From Alphaproteobacteria bacterium (GTDB taxonomy: Bacteria > Pseudomonadota > Alphaproteobacteria > Rickettsiales > JABCZZ01), in the NCBI GenBank assembly GCA_013286285.1, contig JABDGA010000012.1:1-34631 (forward strand): DNA of 34,631 nucleotides, given 5' to 3'. A program made the translations under genes and the position numbers. The notes beneath the pieces are model-generated. The model had not been told where the DNA came from. It was given only the letters and a program-made list of their open reading frames with translations, and ran no database searches. Shown here piece after piece: positions 1-8,625 of the stretch. Every line of letters starts with the position of its first letter. The first letter of the stretch is position 1.

Positions 1-548
1 CGCTGCTTCGGGAGTGTCGCGATAATTTTTTTTATGTCACGGATGAACCCCATGTCCAGCATGCGATCCGCTTCGTCCAGCACCAGAAACGATACCCCTT
101 TAAGGCTCACATGCCCTTGATTGATAAGATCGAGCAGCCGTCCGGGAGTGGCGATGAGCAGGTCTACCCCTCTGGAAAGGTAATGCACCTGGGGGTTCTG
201 CGATACACCGCCAAAAATGACGCAGTGCCGCAAAGAGAGATTCTGACCGTAAATCTTGCAGTTATCGGCAATCTGAATGGCGAGCTCGCGTGTCGGGGCA
301 AGTATCAGCGCCCGTACATTACGGGGTATGGGATCTATTTGGGTCTGAAAGAGTTTCTGCAGTATAGGCAGGGCGAATGCGGCAGTTTTACCCGTCCCTG
401 TCTGGGCGATACCCAGCAAATCCCTGCCTTCCAGCAGCGGCGGCAGAGCGCTGAGCTGAATGGGAGTGGGGTGAGTATAGTTATTTTCAGCCAGCACGCG
501 GGTAATGGGGTCAATAATCCCCAAATTATGAAAACTCTGTGCGATCAT
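1..548 (-). CDS. DEAD-box RNA helicase (RhlE/DeaD-like), partial, runs off the window start
   Basis: Reverse-strand translation MIAQSFHNLGIIDPITRVLAENNYTHPTPIQLSALPPLLEGRDLLGIAQTGTGKTAAFALPIL...APTREL...TPGRLLDL...VLDEADRMLDMGF: Q motif, Walker A (AQTGTGKT), PTRELA, TPGR and DEAD motifs. Confidence 0.95.
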   Translation of the reverse strand, partial: MIAQSFHNLGIIDPITRVLAENNYTHPTPIQLSALPPLLEGRDLLGIAQTGTGKTAAFALPILQKLFQTQIDPIPRNVRALILAPTRELAIQIADNCKIYGQNLSLRHCVIFGGVSQNPQVHYLSRGVDLLIATPGRLLDLINQGHVSLKGVSFLVLDEADRMLDMGFIRDIKKIIATLPKQ

Positions 549-700
549 ATCATATCCTTTTTTATTATTAGCCAGGTTAAGGCTGATGATACTGCGTAAT
601 CATCTTGTACATATATCCCCGATGACAATTCAGAATGAACCGCGCGGACAGTGCGGTGTAGCGCGTATATCTCTGGGAGACTAGGAAAATAAAGGATTCC

Positions 701-774
701 TGGAGCGGGTAGAGGGAATCGAACCCTCGTATTCAGCTTGGAAGGCTGATGTTCTACCATTGAACTACACCCGC
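701..774 (-). tRNA. tRNA-Gly(TCC), CCA encoded
   Basis: Reverse complement GCGGGTGTAGTTCAATGGTAGAACATCAGCCTTCCAAGCTGATTACGAGGGTTCGATTCCCTCTACCCGCTCCA-type cloverleaf: acceptor GCGGGTG/TACCCGC, anticodon loop CTTCCAA (TCC), T loop GGTTCGATTCC, 3' CCA. Confidence 0.96.
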
Positions 775-845
775 GCCTTAAAGAGCAACAGGCTGGATTT
801 ATAGCTCCAGGATGTTAAAAAGCAAGCAAGTAGTCAACTTGCGTA

Positions 846-1697
846 CTACTGCTTCTGCTCGATTTTCTCGCCCAGCGCCTTTTTAAGGAGGTAATTAAGC
901 TCAGCGCCGTAGATAAAAATGATGTTGCTGACATAGAAAAACAGCAGTGCGGCGATAATGCCTCCGAGCGAGCCGTATATCAGGTTGACCTGGTCGAATT
1001 GCGAAAGATAAAGCGAAAGCAGCCGCGCTGTGCCCAGCCATAACAATGTGACCACCGCTGCACCCGGAACCACCGCATGGATGGTTTGCTTTATATTAGG
1101 CAGGACATAATAAGCTGCGGATACCACGATAAATATCACCGCGATGGAAATATGGGCGATCTGGTCGTTAATGGCCGCGTCCAGATGGAAACTCCTGCCG
1201 AAAAGCGCCAGTATCTTTTCTGATTCTATCGGGATGACCACCAGTGCAATCATCAGCACCACCAGTACAAAGGATACAATAAGCGTCTGGACGATGGAAA
1301 GCAGGCGGCGGAGTATGTAGGACGGCGGCGAGGTGACGTTGTATGCCCGGTTTAAGACGGTGCGGTAGCCCTCAACCTCGGATGAGGATGTCCATAAGGC
1401 TCCGAGGATGGATATGGTGAGCAATCCCTGCGGCGGGCCGGAGATGATTTCGGCGATGCGCGGCTCCAGGGCCTTTACCATGTCCGGCGGCGCCTGCGAG
1501 AACACCAGCCGGATAAGCTCGCTTCCCGCCTGTCCCTCGCCGATGAACCCGGTGAGCGCCACAATAAATACCAGAAACGGGAATAATGCCAGCAATCCCA
1601 GGAATGCAAGGTATCCGGCATGCTCTATCCCGTCATGCGCAATAGTGTTGCGCGCGGCCTGATAAAGGGAATACAGCAATGTCCTTACGGAGAGCAT
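846..1697 (-). CDS. YihY/BrkB family inner membrane protein
   Basis: 283 aa multi-TM protein with HAGYLAFLGLLALFPFLVFIVAL, LWTSSSEVEGYRTVLNRAYNV, YGSLGGIIAALLFFYVSNIIFIYGAELNY, typical of the YihY/BrkB family. Confidence 0.92.
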   Translation of the reverse strand: MLSVRTLLYSLYQAARNTIAHDGIEHAGYLAFLGLLALFPFLVFIVALTGFIGEGQAGSELIRLVFSQAPPDMVKALEPRIAEIISGPPQGLLTISILGALWTSSSEVEGYRTVLNRAYNVTSPPSYILRRLLSIVQTLIVSFVLVVLMIALVVIPIESEKILALFGRSFHLDAAINDQIAHISIAVIFIVVSAAYYVLPNIKQTIHAVVPGAAVVTLLWLGTARLLSLYLSQFDQVNLIYGSLGGIIAALLFFYVSNIIFIYGAELNYLLKKALGEKIEQKQ

Positions 1698-1740
1698 GGG
1701 AACCTTGAATAATGTTTATGCTTGTCCTATATTAGTGTAC

Positions 1741-2133
1741 ATGTACACAAAAACCACGCAAGATATCAAGATTACCGTTCTGCCTTATTATTTGGAGCAG
1801 CAATCCGAACCGGATAATGACTGCTATGTGTGGGCGTATACCATCCAGATGGAAAACCACGGACAGAAAACGGTGACGCTGAAGAACCGTTACTGGCAGA
1901 TTACCGACAGTCTGGGGCGGATTCAGGAAGTGCGCGGTCCCGGTGTGGTGGGCGAGCATCCGGTGCTTAAACCCGGCGAGGCTTTCCAGTATACCAGCGG
2001 CGTGCCGCTTAAGACTCCCTCCGGCATCATGGTCGGCCAGTATGAGATGGAAGGGGAGAGCGGCGAAAAGATTGACGTTGCCGTGCCTGCTTTTTCGCTC
2101 GATAGCCCTTTCGGCATGGGCAGGCCGAATTAG
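1741..2133 (+). CDS. apaG: Co2+/Mg2+ efflux protein ApaG
   Basis: MYTKTTQDIKITVLPYYLEQQS...YVWAYTIQMENHG...LKNRYWQITDSLG...VRGPGVVGEHPVLKPGEAFQYTSGVPLKTPSGIMVGQYEM; internal start at 1741 preferred over the ORF-track start at 1696. Confidence 0.94.
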   Translation: MYTKTTQDIKITVLPYYLEQQSEPDNDCYVWAYTIQMENHGQKTVTLKNRYWQITDSLGRIQEVRGPGVVGEHPVLKPGEAFQYTSGVPLKTPSGIMVGQYEMEGESGEKIDVAVPAFSLDSPFGMGRPN

Positions 2134-2222
2134 TCTCTCTTGTAAACGTTATTCCGTTATGATATTTATTGCTGCCCTGATTTGCCTGCGTAAATTCAGG
2201 CAACAGCGGTTATTGTGCGAAT

Positions 2223-2720
2223 ATGTCGGACCCCAAAAAAAGAATATCTCCTGTCGCCATTATTATGGGCAGCCAGTCTGACTGGGAAACCATGCAGCAT
2301 GCCTCTGAAAAGCTTGATGAGCTTGGTATAGTGCACGAATCCCATATCATTTCGGCACACCGTACGCCGGAGCGGCTCTATGCTTTCGCCAAAACGGCGA
2401 AGGAAGAGGGGATTCAGGTGATTATTGCCGGGGCGGGGGGCGCGGCGCATCTGCCGGGTATGACAGCCTCCATGACACCATTGCCGGTGCTCGGAGTGCC
2501 GATTGCAGGCAAGGCGCTGGAAGGGCTGGACAGCCTGCTTTCCATCGTGCAGATGCCCGCCGGGATTCCGGTTGGCACGCTGGCAATCGGCAAGGCCGGC
2601 GCCATAAATGCCGCGCTTTTTGCGGCCTCCATACTTGCGCTTTCCGATGAAAAGCTGCATGAAAAACTGGAGACATTCCGTGCTCAGCAGACGAAATCCG
2701 TGGCTAAGAAACCCAAATGA
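2223..2720 (+). CDS. purE: 5-(carboxyamino)imidazole ribonucleotide mutase PurE
   Basis: [27 protein letters not shown]...[10 protein letters not shown]...[28 protein letters not shown]; class I PurE signature; 4-nt overlap with purK. Confidence 0.96.
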   Translation: MSDPKKRISPVAIIMGSQSDWETMQHASEKLDELGIVHESHIISAHRTPERLYAFAKTAKEEGIQVIIAGAGGAAHLPGMTASMTPLPVLGVPIAGKALEGLDSLLSIVQMPAGIPVGTLAIGKAGAINAALFAASILALSDEKLHEKLETFRAQQTKSVAKKPK

Positions 2721-3787
2721 TTCTTCCCGGCGCAACTATCGGCATCATCGGTGGCGGCCAGTTGGGACGGATGCTGGCGATTGCTGCGGCGGAGCTGGGC
2801 TATCTCACGCATATATATACGCCTGAACAGCATTCCCCGGCATCTCAGGTTTCATGGAAAACCACGGTGGCTGACTATTCCGACAGCAAGGCGTTGCAGG
2901 TATTTGCCGGAAGCGTGGATGTTATTACGTTTGAGTTTGAAAATATTCCCCATGAGAGCCTGGAAATGCTGGAAAGCAGGCGGCCGGTATTTCCCAGTGC
3001 CCATGTTCTGAAAACCGGGCGTAACCGCATCCGGGAGAAAACCTTTATCAACGAAACCGGCATTGCCACGGCGGAGTTTTTCAAAATCACCCATGAGGAA
3101 GAATTAAAGCGGGCTACAGGCAAAACCGGGCTGCCTGCCATCCTTAAAACGTCTGAACTGGGGTATGATGGTAAAGGGCAGGTTACCCTGCGTCCGGAAA
3201 GTGATTTGGCGCAGGCATGGAAGGGCCTCCATACGCAGGAGGCGGTGCTGGAAAAATTCGTGGATTTCCGCATGGAGATTTCGGTCATCGTCGCGCGTGG
3301 CAAGGATGGGGCAGTTTCATGTTACGTGCCGGTGCAGAATATCCATAAGAACCACATACTGGATGTTACCATGGCTCCGGCGCCGATAGAAAAATCCCTT
3401 GCCGCAGAAGCGGAGGCAATTGCAGTGAAAATCGCGGAAGCGCTTACCCTGCGCGGCCTGCTGGCGGTGGAGATGTTTGTCACAAAAGATAACCGCTTGC
3501 TGGTCAACGAAATCGCCCCGCGCCCGCATAATTCCGGTCACTGGACGATGGATGCCTGTGTGACCAGCCAGTTTGAACAAGCCATCCGCGCCGTATGCGG
3601 CCTGCCACTCGGCAATCCGCAAAGGCTGTGCGATGCCGAAATGAAAAACCTGATTGGCGATGACGTAAACAGTGCGCGGAACTATTTAACCGATACAAAC
3701 GCCAGGCTTCATCTCTATGGTAAAAAGGAAATCCGTCCCGGACGCAAGATGGGGCATGTGAATATTCTGAAAATTCAGCCGGTATAA
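2717..3787 (+). CDS. purK: 5-(carboxyamino)imidazole ribonucleotide synthase PurK
   Basis: [25 protein letters not shown]...ATP-grasp core...[25 protein letters not shown]; adjacent to purE. Confidence 0.96.
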   Translation: MILPGATIGIIGGGQLGRMLAIAAAELGYLTHIYTPEQHSPASQVSWKTTVADYSDSKALQVFAGSVDVITFEFENIPHESLEMLESRRPVFPSAHVLKTGRNRIREKTFINETGIATAEFFKITHEEELKRATGKTGLPAILKTSELGYDGKGQVTLRPESDLAQAWKGLHTQEAVLEKFVDFRMEISVIVARGKDGAVSCYVPVQNIHKNHILDVTMAPAPIEKSLAAEAEAIAVKIAEALTLRGLLAVEMFVTKDNRLLVNEIAPRPHNSGHWTMDACVTSQFEQAIRAVCGLPLGNPQRLCDAEMKNLIGDDVNSARNYLTDTNARLHLYGKKEIRPGRKMGHVNILKIQPV

Positions 3788-4482
3788 TGAATACGCAGCC
3801 TTCCACGGTCATACCTTCATTCGGGCGCAGGCGCGGACGAAAATTGCGCCAGAGCCGTAGTGTGCTGATGGAAACGCTCTTGCCTGAACTTCTGATTACA
3901 TTGCCTTCTGCCGCTTGCAACCTGCAACTTACAACACTGCTCCCCAATCCCCGTCTTCCCTTATGGTTTGAAATTGGCTTCGGCAACGGCGAACATCTGG
4001 TCGGGCAGGCGATGCGCAATCCGGGTGTCAATTTCATCGGTGTCGAACCCTATATTAACGGTATGGCCAGTCTGCTTGCGGCCATTGACCGGCATGCACT
4101 CACCCATATCCGGATCTTTGACGGTGATGCGCGTGCGCTACTGGAAGCCCTGCCGGATGCGTCGATTGACCGGTTGTTCGTCCTGTTTCCCGATCCGTGG
4201 CCAAAAGCGCGGCATCATAAGAAGCGCCTCGTTTCGGTTAACTCATTGGCGCTGTTCCACCGCAAGCTTAAAGAGGGCGGCAGGCTGCGCATTGCCACCG
4301 ATCATGCGGATTATTGCACTTCCATACTTGAAAACCTGTGTATCTGCGGTAAGTTTACCTGGTCTGCGAGGGTACAGGCCGATTGGAGTGATCCGCCAGC
4401 GGATTGGGTAAGGACGCGCTACCAGGAAAAAGCGGAAGCGGAGGGCAGGAAGGCAACCTTTCTCGAATGGGTTAAGGCGTGA
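3787..4482 (+). CDS. trmB: tRNA (guanine-N7-)-methyltransferase TrmB
   Basis: RRGRKLRQSRS, WFEIGFGNGEHL, GVEPYINGMASLL, LFPDPWPKARHHKKRLV, RIATDHADY motifs. Confidence 0.94.
   Translation: MNTQPSTVIPSFGRRRGRKLRQSRSVLMETLLPELLITLPSAACNLQLTTLLPNPRLPLWFEIGFGNGEHLVGQAMRNPGVNFIGVEPYINGMASLLAAIDRHALTHIRIFDGDARALLEALPDASIDRLFVLFPDPWPKARHHKKRLVSVNSLALFHRKLKEGGRLRIATDHADYCTSILENLCICGKFTWSARVQADWSDPPADWVRTRYQEKAEAEGRKATFLEWVKA
3908..3935 (-). repeat. Degenerate four-unit heptanucleotide array inside trmB
   Basis: Reverse complement GTTGTAA/GTTGCAG/GTTGCAA/GCGGCAG, 7-nt period, related to the GTTGCCR arrays in lnt and hscA. Confidence 0.6.
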
Positions 4483-4484
4483 AC

Positions 4485-5933
4485 ATGAACTCCTTATATT
4501 TCTTCAGGGATTATACCGGCTGGCGGCGCTGGCTGCTGGCGGCACTGTTTGGCGTCATGGCTACGCTTGCCCTGCCGCCGTTATATATATTGCCGCTGCT
4601 GATTCCGGCGTTTTCCGGGTTATTCCTCCTGTTATGGAATGCAAAAACCTTGCGGCAGGCATTTGGTGATGGCTGGTGGTGGGGGCTTGGCCATTTCACC
4701 ACGGGGCTCTACTGGATGTGCATCTCGCTCTATGTCGAGCCGGAAAAATTCGCCTGGATGACGCCGTTCGCGTTATTTGGCATTCCTTCGGTGGCGGCGG
4801 TGTATACAGGATTAGTTGCCAGTTGCCAATTGTCACTTGCCAGAAATTATATGCAACCGGCAACCGGCAACCGGCAACTCCTGCTCTTCGCCACTCTCTG
4901 GATCATCGCCGAATACCTGCGCGCGCATCTGCTGACCGGATTTCCGTGGAATCTGATAGGGTATGTCTGGACGGTATCGGATGCAACGCTGCAGGCGGTA
5001 TGGCTTACCGGCATTTACGGTTTAAGCGGGATAACCGTGTTTGTGGCGACGGCTCCCGCATTATTTGTTCTCAAAGCAAAGCCCATCCTGTCCAATGTGC
5101 TGGCGGCAATGTGCATATTGCTGATGATTGTGTATGGCTGGCAGCGGTTGGAGCATAACCCTACTGCGTACAGCGATGTCAAAATTCGTATCGTGCAGGC
5201 CAATATCCCGCAGGCGGAAAAAATGACTCCGCAGGCGCAATACAGTATCTTGAAGAAATACCTGGATTTAACCCAGTCATCGGGGCTTGACGGTATTAAC
5301 GTAACCATCTGGCCGGAGGCGGCGGTGCCGTATTATATGGCACCGGGATCCATCCTGCTGCGTGATATGGGCAGCATATTGCCGAAAAATGCGCTGTTGG
5401 TGACTGGCGGCCTGCGGGGAAATAATAATATGAAAGACTGGCAGTCATGGAACAGCCTGTTTGTGATTAATCCGGCGGGGCAGGCGCTGGCGCAGTACGA
5501 TAAGCACCACCTGGTGCCGTTCGGGGAATTCATCCCGTTTCGCCATATACTTCCGGTGGAGAATATTTCCGGGGGGCATGGCGATTTTTCCTACGGGAAA
5601 GGCGCAACGACGATTGCAGTTACCTCGCTTCCTCCGTTCAGCCCGCTTATCTGCTATGAAGCGATATTTCCCGATGAAGCGGTGGATAACACGCATCAGG
5701 CGAAATGGTTGCTGAATGTCACGAACGATGCCTGGTTTGGCGTCAGTTCCGGGCCATACCAGCATTTGCAGATGGCGCGCACGCGGGCGGTGGAAAACGG
5801 CCTGCCGCTCATCCGGGCGGCCAATACCGGCATCTCGGCAGTGATTGATCCTTTCGGGCGGATACTTGCCAGCCTGCCGCTGGAGCAGGAAGGAATACTG
5901 GATGCCATCCTGCCGTTGCCTGTGGTTAAATAG
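4485..5933 (+). CDS. lnt: apolipoprotein N-acyltransferase Lnt
   Basis: Multi-TM N-terminus, LLTGFPWNLIGYVW, WPEAAVPYY, KHHLVPFGEFIPFR, CYEAIFPDE, LLNVTNDAWFG, RAVENGLPLIRAANTGISAVIDPFGR. ATG at 4485 or GTG at 4479. Confidence 0.95.
   Translation: MNSLYFFRDYTGWRRWLLAALFGVMATLALPPLYILPLLIPAFSGLFLLLWNAKTLRQAFGDGWWWGLGHFTTGLYWMCISLYVEPEKFAWMTPFALFGIPSVAAVYTGLVASCQLSLARNYMQPATGNRQLLLFATLWIIAEYLRAHLLTGFPWNLIGYVWTVSDATLQAVWLTGIYGLSGITVFVATAPALFVLKAKPILSNVLAAMCILLMIVYGWQRLEHNPTAYSDVKIRIVQANIPQAEKMTPQAQYSILKKYLDLTQSSGLDGINVTIWPEAAVPYYMAPGSILLRDMGSILPKNALLVTGGLRGNNNMKDWQSWNSLFVINPAGQALAQYDKHHLVPFGEFIPFRHILPVENISGGHGDFSYGKGATTIAVTSLPPFSPLICYEAIFPDEAVDNTHQAKWLLNVTNDAWFGVSSGPYQHLQMARTRAVENGLPLIRAANTGISAVIDPFGRILASLPLEQEGILDAILPLPVVK
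4815..4878. repeat. Heptad palindrome inside lnt: four units, 8-nt loop, four complementary units
   Basis: GTTGCCA/GTTGCCA/ATTGTCA/CTTGCCA (4815-4842), GAAATTAT (4843-4850), ATGCAAC/CGGCAAC/CGGCAAC/CGGCAAC (4851-4878). Confidence 0.93.
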
Positions 5934-6052
5934 GTGATAATACTTTATTATATTGATGTATTGATAGAAGGATTAAAATCCTTCTATTATCTGGGCCGCG
6001 CAAGCGGGAGGGGATAGTATATTATTGAGGTTGCCCCTGAAAGCGTGGCTGC

Positions 6053-6724
6053 TCACTCGCGGTAGAATTGCCGTATAGTTTCAGCTTTCGTGTACATCTC
6101 CTGCGCCTCCGCATCCCTGCCCAGAGCAGCCAAGGCGCGTCCGCAGCAGCAATAAAGCTCAGGATAACCAGGAGATATCTCTATTGTTTGCTTATATTTT
6201 TCTAGCGCGCCATCGTAATCTTTAAGAGCATAAAGGGCATCTCCCCATTTGTGATAAGCTATCGTATCCTGGGGATCTATCTCTATCATTTTTTTATATT
6301 GCTCACTCGCCCCTTCGTAATCTTTCAGATCGCGAAGCGTATCTCCCCAACCCCAATAAGCCCACGTATATTGGGGATCCGCTTCTATGGCTTTCTTATA
6401 CTGCTCAACCGCTCCAGCGTAATCTTTAAGAGCATAAAGAGCATTTCCCCAATGGTTATAAATATGCGGATCCTGGGGATCCATCTCTATTATTTTCTTA
6501 TATTGCTCAATCGCTCCCTGGTAATCTTTGAGAGTATGAAGGGCATGTCCCCATCCATGGTAGGCCGCCATGTCCTGTGGATCCGCTTCTAGCGCTTTTT
6601 GATAGTGGACAATCGCTCCCTGGTAATCTTTACGTTTCAGCAGCGCGTTCCCTTGCGCTACATAAGCGCTCTCTAAAGAGACTTTCTGAGGATTATTGGC
6701 GTCTTCAGGCATAACATCCCGCAA
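6053..6724 (-). CDS. tetratricopeptide repeat protein
   Basis: At least five 34-aa TPR units of the type KDYQGAIEQYKKIIEMDPQDPHIYNHWGNALYAL. Confidence 0.92.
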   Translation of the reverse strand: MRDVMPEDANNPQKVSLESAYVAQGNALLKRKDYQGAIVHYQKALEADPQDMAAYHGWGHALHTLKDYQGAIEQYKKIIEMDPQDPHIYNHWGNALYALKDYAGAVEQYKKAIEADPQYTWAYWGWGDTLRDLKDYEGASEQYKKMIEIDPQDTIAYHKWGDALYALKDYDGALEKYKQTIEISPGYPELYCCCGRALAALGRDAEAQEMYTKAETIRQFYRE

Positions 6725-6776
6725 GCATAGGTAACGATGCTATAATAGTAGAATATAACGCCATTTCCAATTCACA

Positions 6777-8024
6777 TTAATTAACCTGCGCGAATTTAAT
6801 CCCTGCGGCGCGGAATGCGTGGATGACTTTCACCATGACCTGGCTTTTGGAAGACACCATGCCCTGCGTGACATCGGGAATCCAGAACACCAGCATGATC
6901 TGGATGCCGCGATCGATAAATTCACGCACGTTGGCTGCCGGATGCGGCTCGGAGATGCAGAGCGGGTGGCTCTTGGCTGCTTCGATCATCAGCTTTTGCG
7001 CGAGTTCCACGTCGGCGTCGTAGGTGACCGTGACGGTGATATCTATGCGACCGCGTGTATTGGTGTAGGTCCAGTTGGTGACCTTGCCGATGATGAGGTC
7101 TTCGTTGGGAATCAGTACCTCGCGCCCGTCGAAAGTTTCAATCAGCGTGTGGCGGATCGCCATCTGGCGTACCCAGCCTTTTTCTGTCCCTACCTCGATC
7201 AGGTCACCCGCCTCAATTGCTTTTTCAAACAGCAATATAATGCCGCTTAAGAAATTGGAGGTGATTTTCTGCAGGCCGAAGCCCAAAGCGACTGCCAGCG
7301 CGCCGCCGAACACAGTAAGGGCGGTGAGATCGACCCCCATTTCGGTCAGGCTGAACAGGAATGCCAGAAAATAGAGCGTGATGCGTAGAAATTTGATGGC
7401 CAGCTCACGCGCGTTAAAGCTTAAATGCGAACGTTTGAGCCAGTTTTCGCCGCTTTTGGAGAGCGCCCCGGCGCCCCAGAACAAAATCACGAGGGTAAAG
7501 ATGCCTTTAACGACATCCAGCAGGGAAATGCTGAATTTCCCCATGTTAAAAGCAATCCTGCTTAAGGAGTCGAGTGTGGGCGCCAGCAGGCCGGTGACGC
7601 TCAGCAAGGTCATCACCAGCATGATAAAATTAATGAAATAGGCGATAAAATGCCGGTGGGCGATGAGTAGCAGGCAACTGGCGATAAGCCATACAAGCGC
7701 AATTTTCACCAGGCTGGCAATGATGATATGGGCCTGCAGGACAGGCATCAGTGCTGCCGTTATCCAGCTTGCCGCCACGAGGCTCATAATCACCATGAAC
7801 GGCAGCAGGACAGAGGAAATAATGCTATTGATAATGTCGGCGTATTTGGGGCTTACCTTCAGCTTGCGCCGTATGACGCGCTCTATCACAATCGATCCGA
7901 GGAACGCCGCTATGAAGGCGATAAGCGATAGAAAAAGCTGCAGATCCACACCGGAGTCGTCCAGCAGGGACAGTACCGTGTTTTTCGCTACCGGGAGCAA
8001 ATCCTTATCGTGAGATTTAGCCAT
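6777..8024 (-). CDS. MscS-family mechanosensitive ion channel
   Basis: Several TM helices then FGGALAVALGFGLQKITSNFLSGIILLFEKAIEAGDLIEVGTEKGWVRQMAIRHTLIETFDGREVLIPNEDLI, the MscS pore helix and beta domain. Confidence 0.94.
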   Translation of the reverse strand: MAKSHDKDLLPVAKNTVLSLLDDSGVDLQLFLSLIAFIAAFLGSIVIERVIRRKLKVSPKYADIINSIISSVLLPFMVIMSLVAASWITAALMPVLQAHIIIASLVKIALVWLIASCLLLIAHRHFIAYFINFIMLVMTLLSVTGLLAPTLDSLSRIAFNMGKFSISLLDVVKGIFTLVILFWGAGALSKSGENWLKRSHLSFNARELAIKFLRITLYFLAFLFSLTEMGVDLTALTVFGGALAVALGFGLQKITSNFLSGIILLFEKAIEAGDLIEVGTEKGWVRQMAIRHTLIETFDGREVLIPNEDLIIGKVTNWTYTNTRGRIDITVTVTYDADVELAQKLMIEAAKSHPLCISEPHPAANVREFIDRGIQIMLVFWIPDVTQGMVSSKSQVMVKVIHAFRAAGIKFAQVN

Positions 8025-8052
8025 TGCTTAGAAACTATTATCTCGATGCCAA

Positions 8053-8081
8053 TTGTCAAACGTTATATACATGCTATAACG
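8053..8081 (+). promoter_or_regulatory. Putative sigma70-type promoter of dps with overlapping 7-bp inverted repeat
   Basis: TTGTCA (8053-8058), 16-nt spacer, TATAAC (8075-8080); inverted repeat CGTTATA-TACATGC-TATAACG (8061-8081). Confidence 0.5.
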
Positions 8082-8115
8082 CTAGCACGTGCAACTTATT
8101 TATAGGGAGATTATT

Positions 8116-8613
8116 ATGGCGCTTACCAAGGTCAAACCGGCAAGCGGTGATATGGATATAGGCCTTAATGCCAAATCGCGCAAGGAAGTCGCGCAGTGCC
8201 TCAGCGAATTGCTGGCGGATAGCTATCTGCTCCAGCTTAAGACCCAGTTTTACCATTGGAATGTCACAGGCGAGAATTTCCTTAACCTGCATTTGCTGTT
8301 CGAGAAACAATATGATGAACTGGCAGAAGCGGTAGATGAGCTGGCGGAGCGTATCCGCGCGCTGGGGCATGTTGCTCCGGGCACATTCCATCAATTTTCC
8401 GAACTGACTTCGCTGGAGGAAGATATCGGCCTGCCGTCGTCATGGCAGAAAATGGTTGTGAATCTGGCAGAGGCGCATGAAACGGTTACCCGTGCCGCAC
8501 GCGAGAAACTGGAGGCAGTGCAGAAAGCCGAGGATGAAGGCACTGCGGATATTCTTATCCGGCGGCTGCAGGCGCATGAAAAATCCATATGGATGTTGCG
8601 CAGCCATCTCTAA
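8116..8613 (+). CDS. dps: Dps/ferritin-like DNA-binding protein
   Basis: LLADSYLLQLKTQFYHWNVTGENFLNLHLLFEKQYDELAEAVDELAERIRALGH: Dps ferroxidase-site signature; start at 8116 (MALTKV). Confidence 0.92.
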   Translation: MALTKVKPASGDMDIGLNAKSRKEVAQCLSELLADSYLLQLKTQFYHWNVTGENFLNLHLLFEKQYDELAEAVDELAERIRALGHVAPGTFHQFSELTSLEEDIGLPSSWQKMVVNLAEAHETVTRAAREKLEAVQKAEDEGTADILIRRLQAHEKSIWMLRSHL

Positions 8614-8625
8614 AATTGCCGTATA

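Noticed and set aside
5964-5987. Hairpin ATAGAAGGATTAAAATCCTTCTAT after lnt as an intrinsic terminator
   Set aside because: Stem is clear, but there is no T-tract, so termination cannot be supported.
6251-6592. 113-aa plus-strand ORF with periodic sequence
   Set aside because: Periodicity is the antisense of the TPR units.
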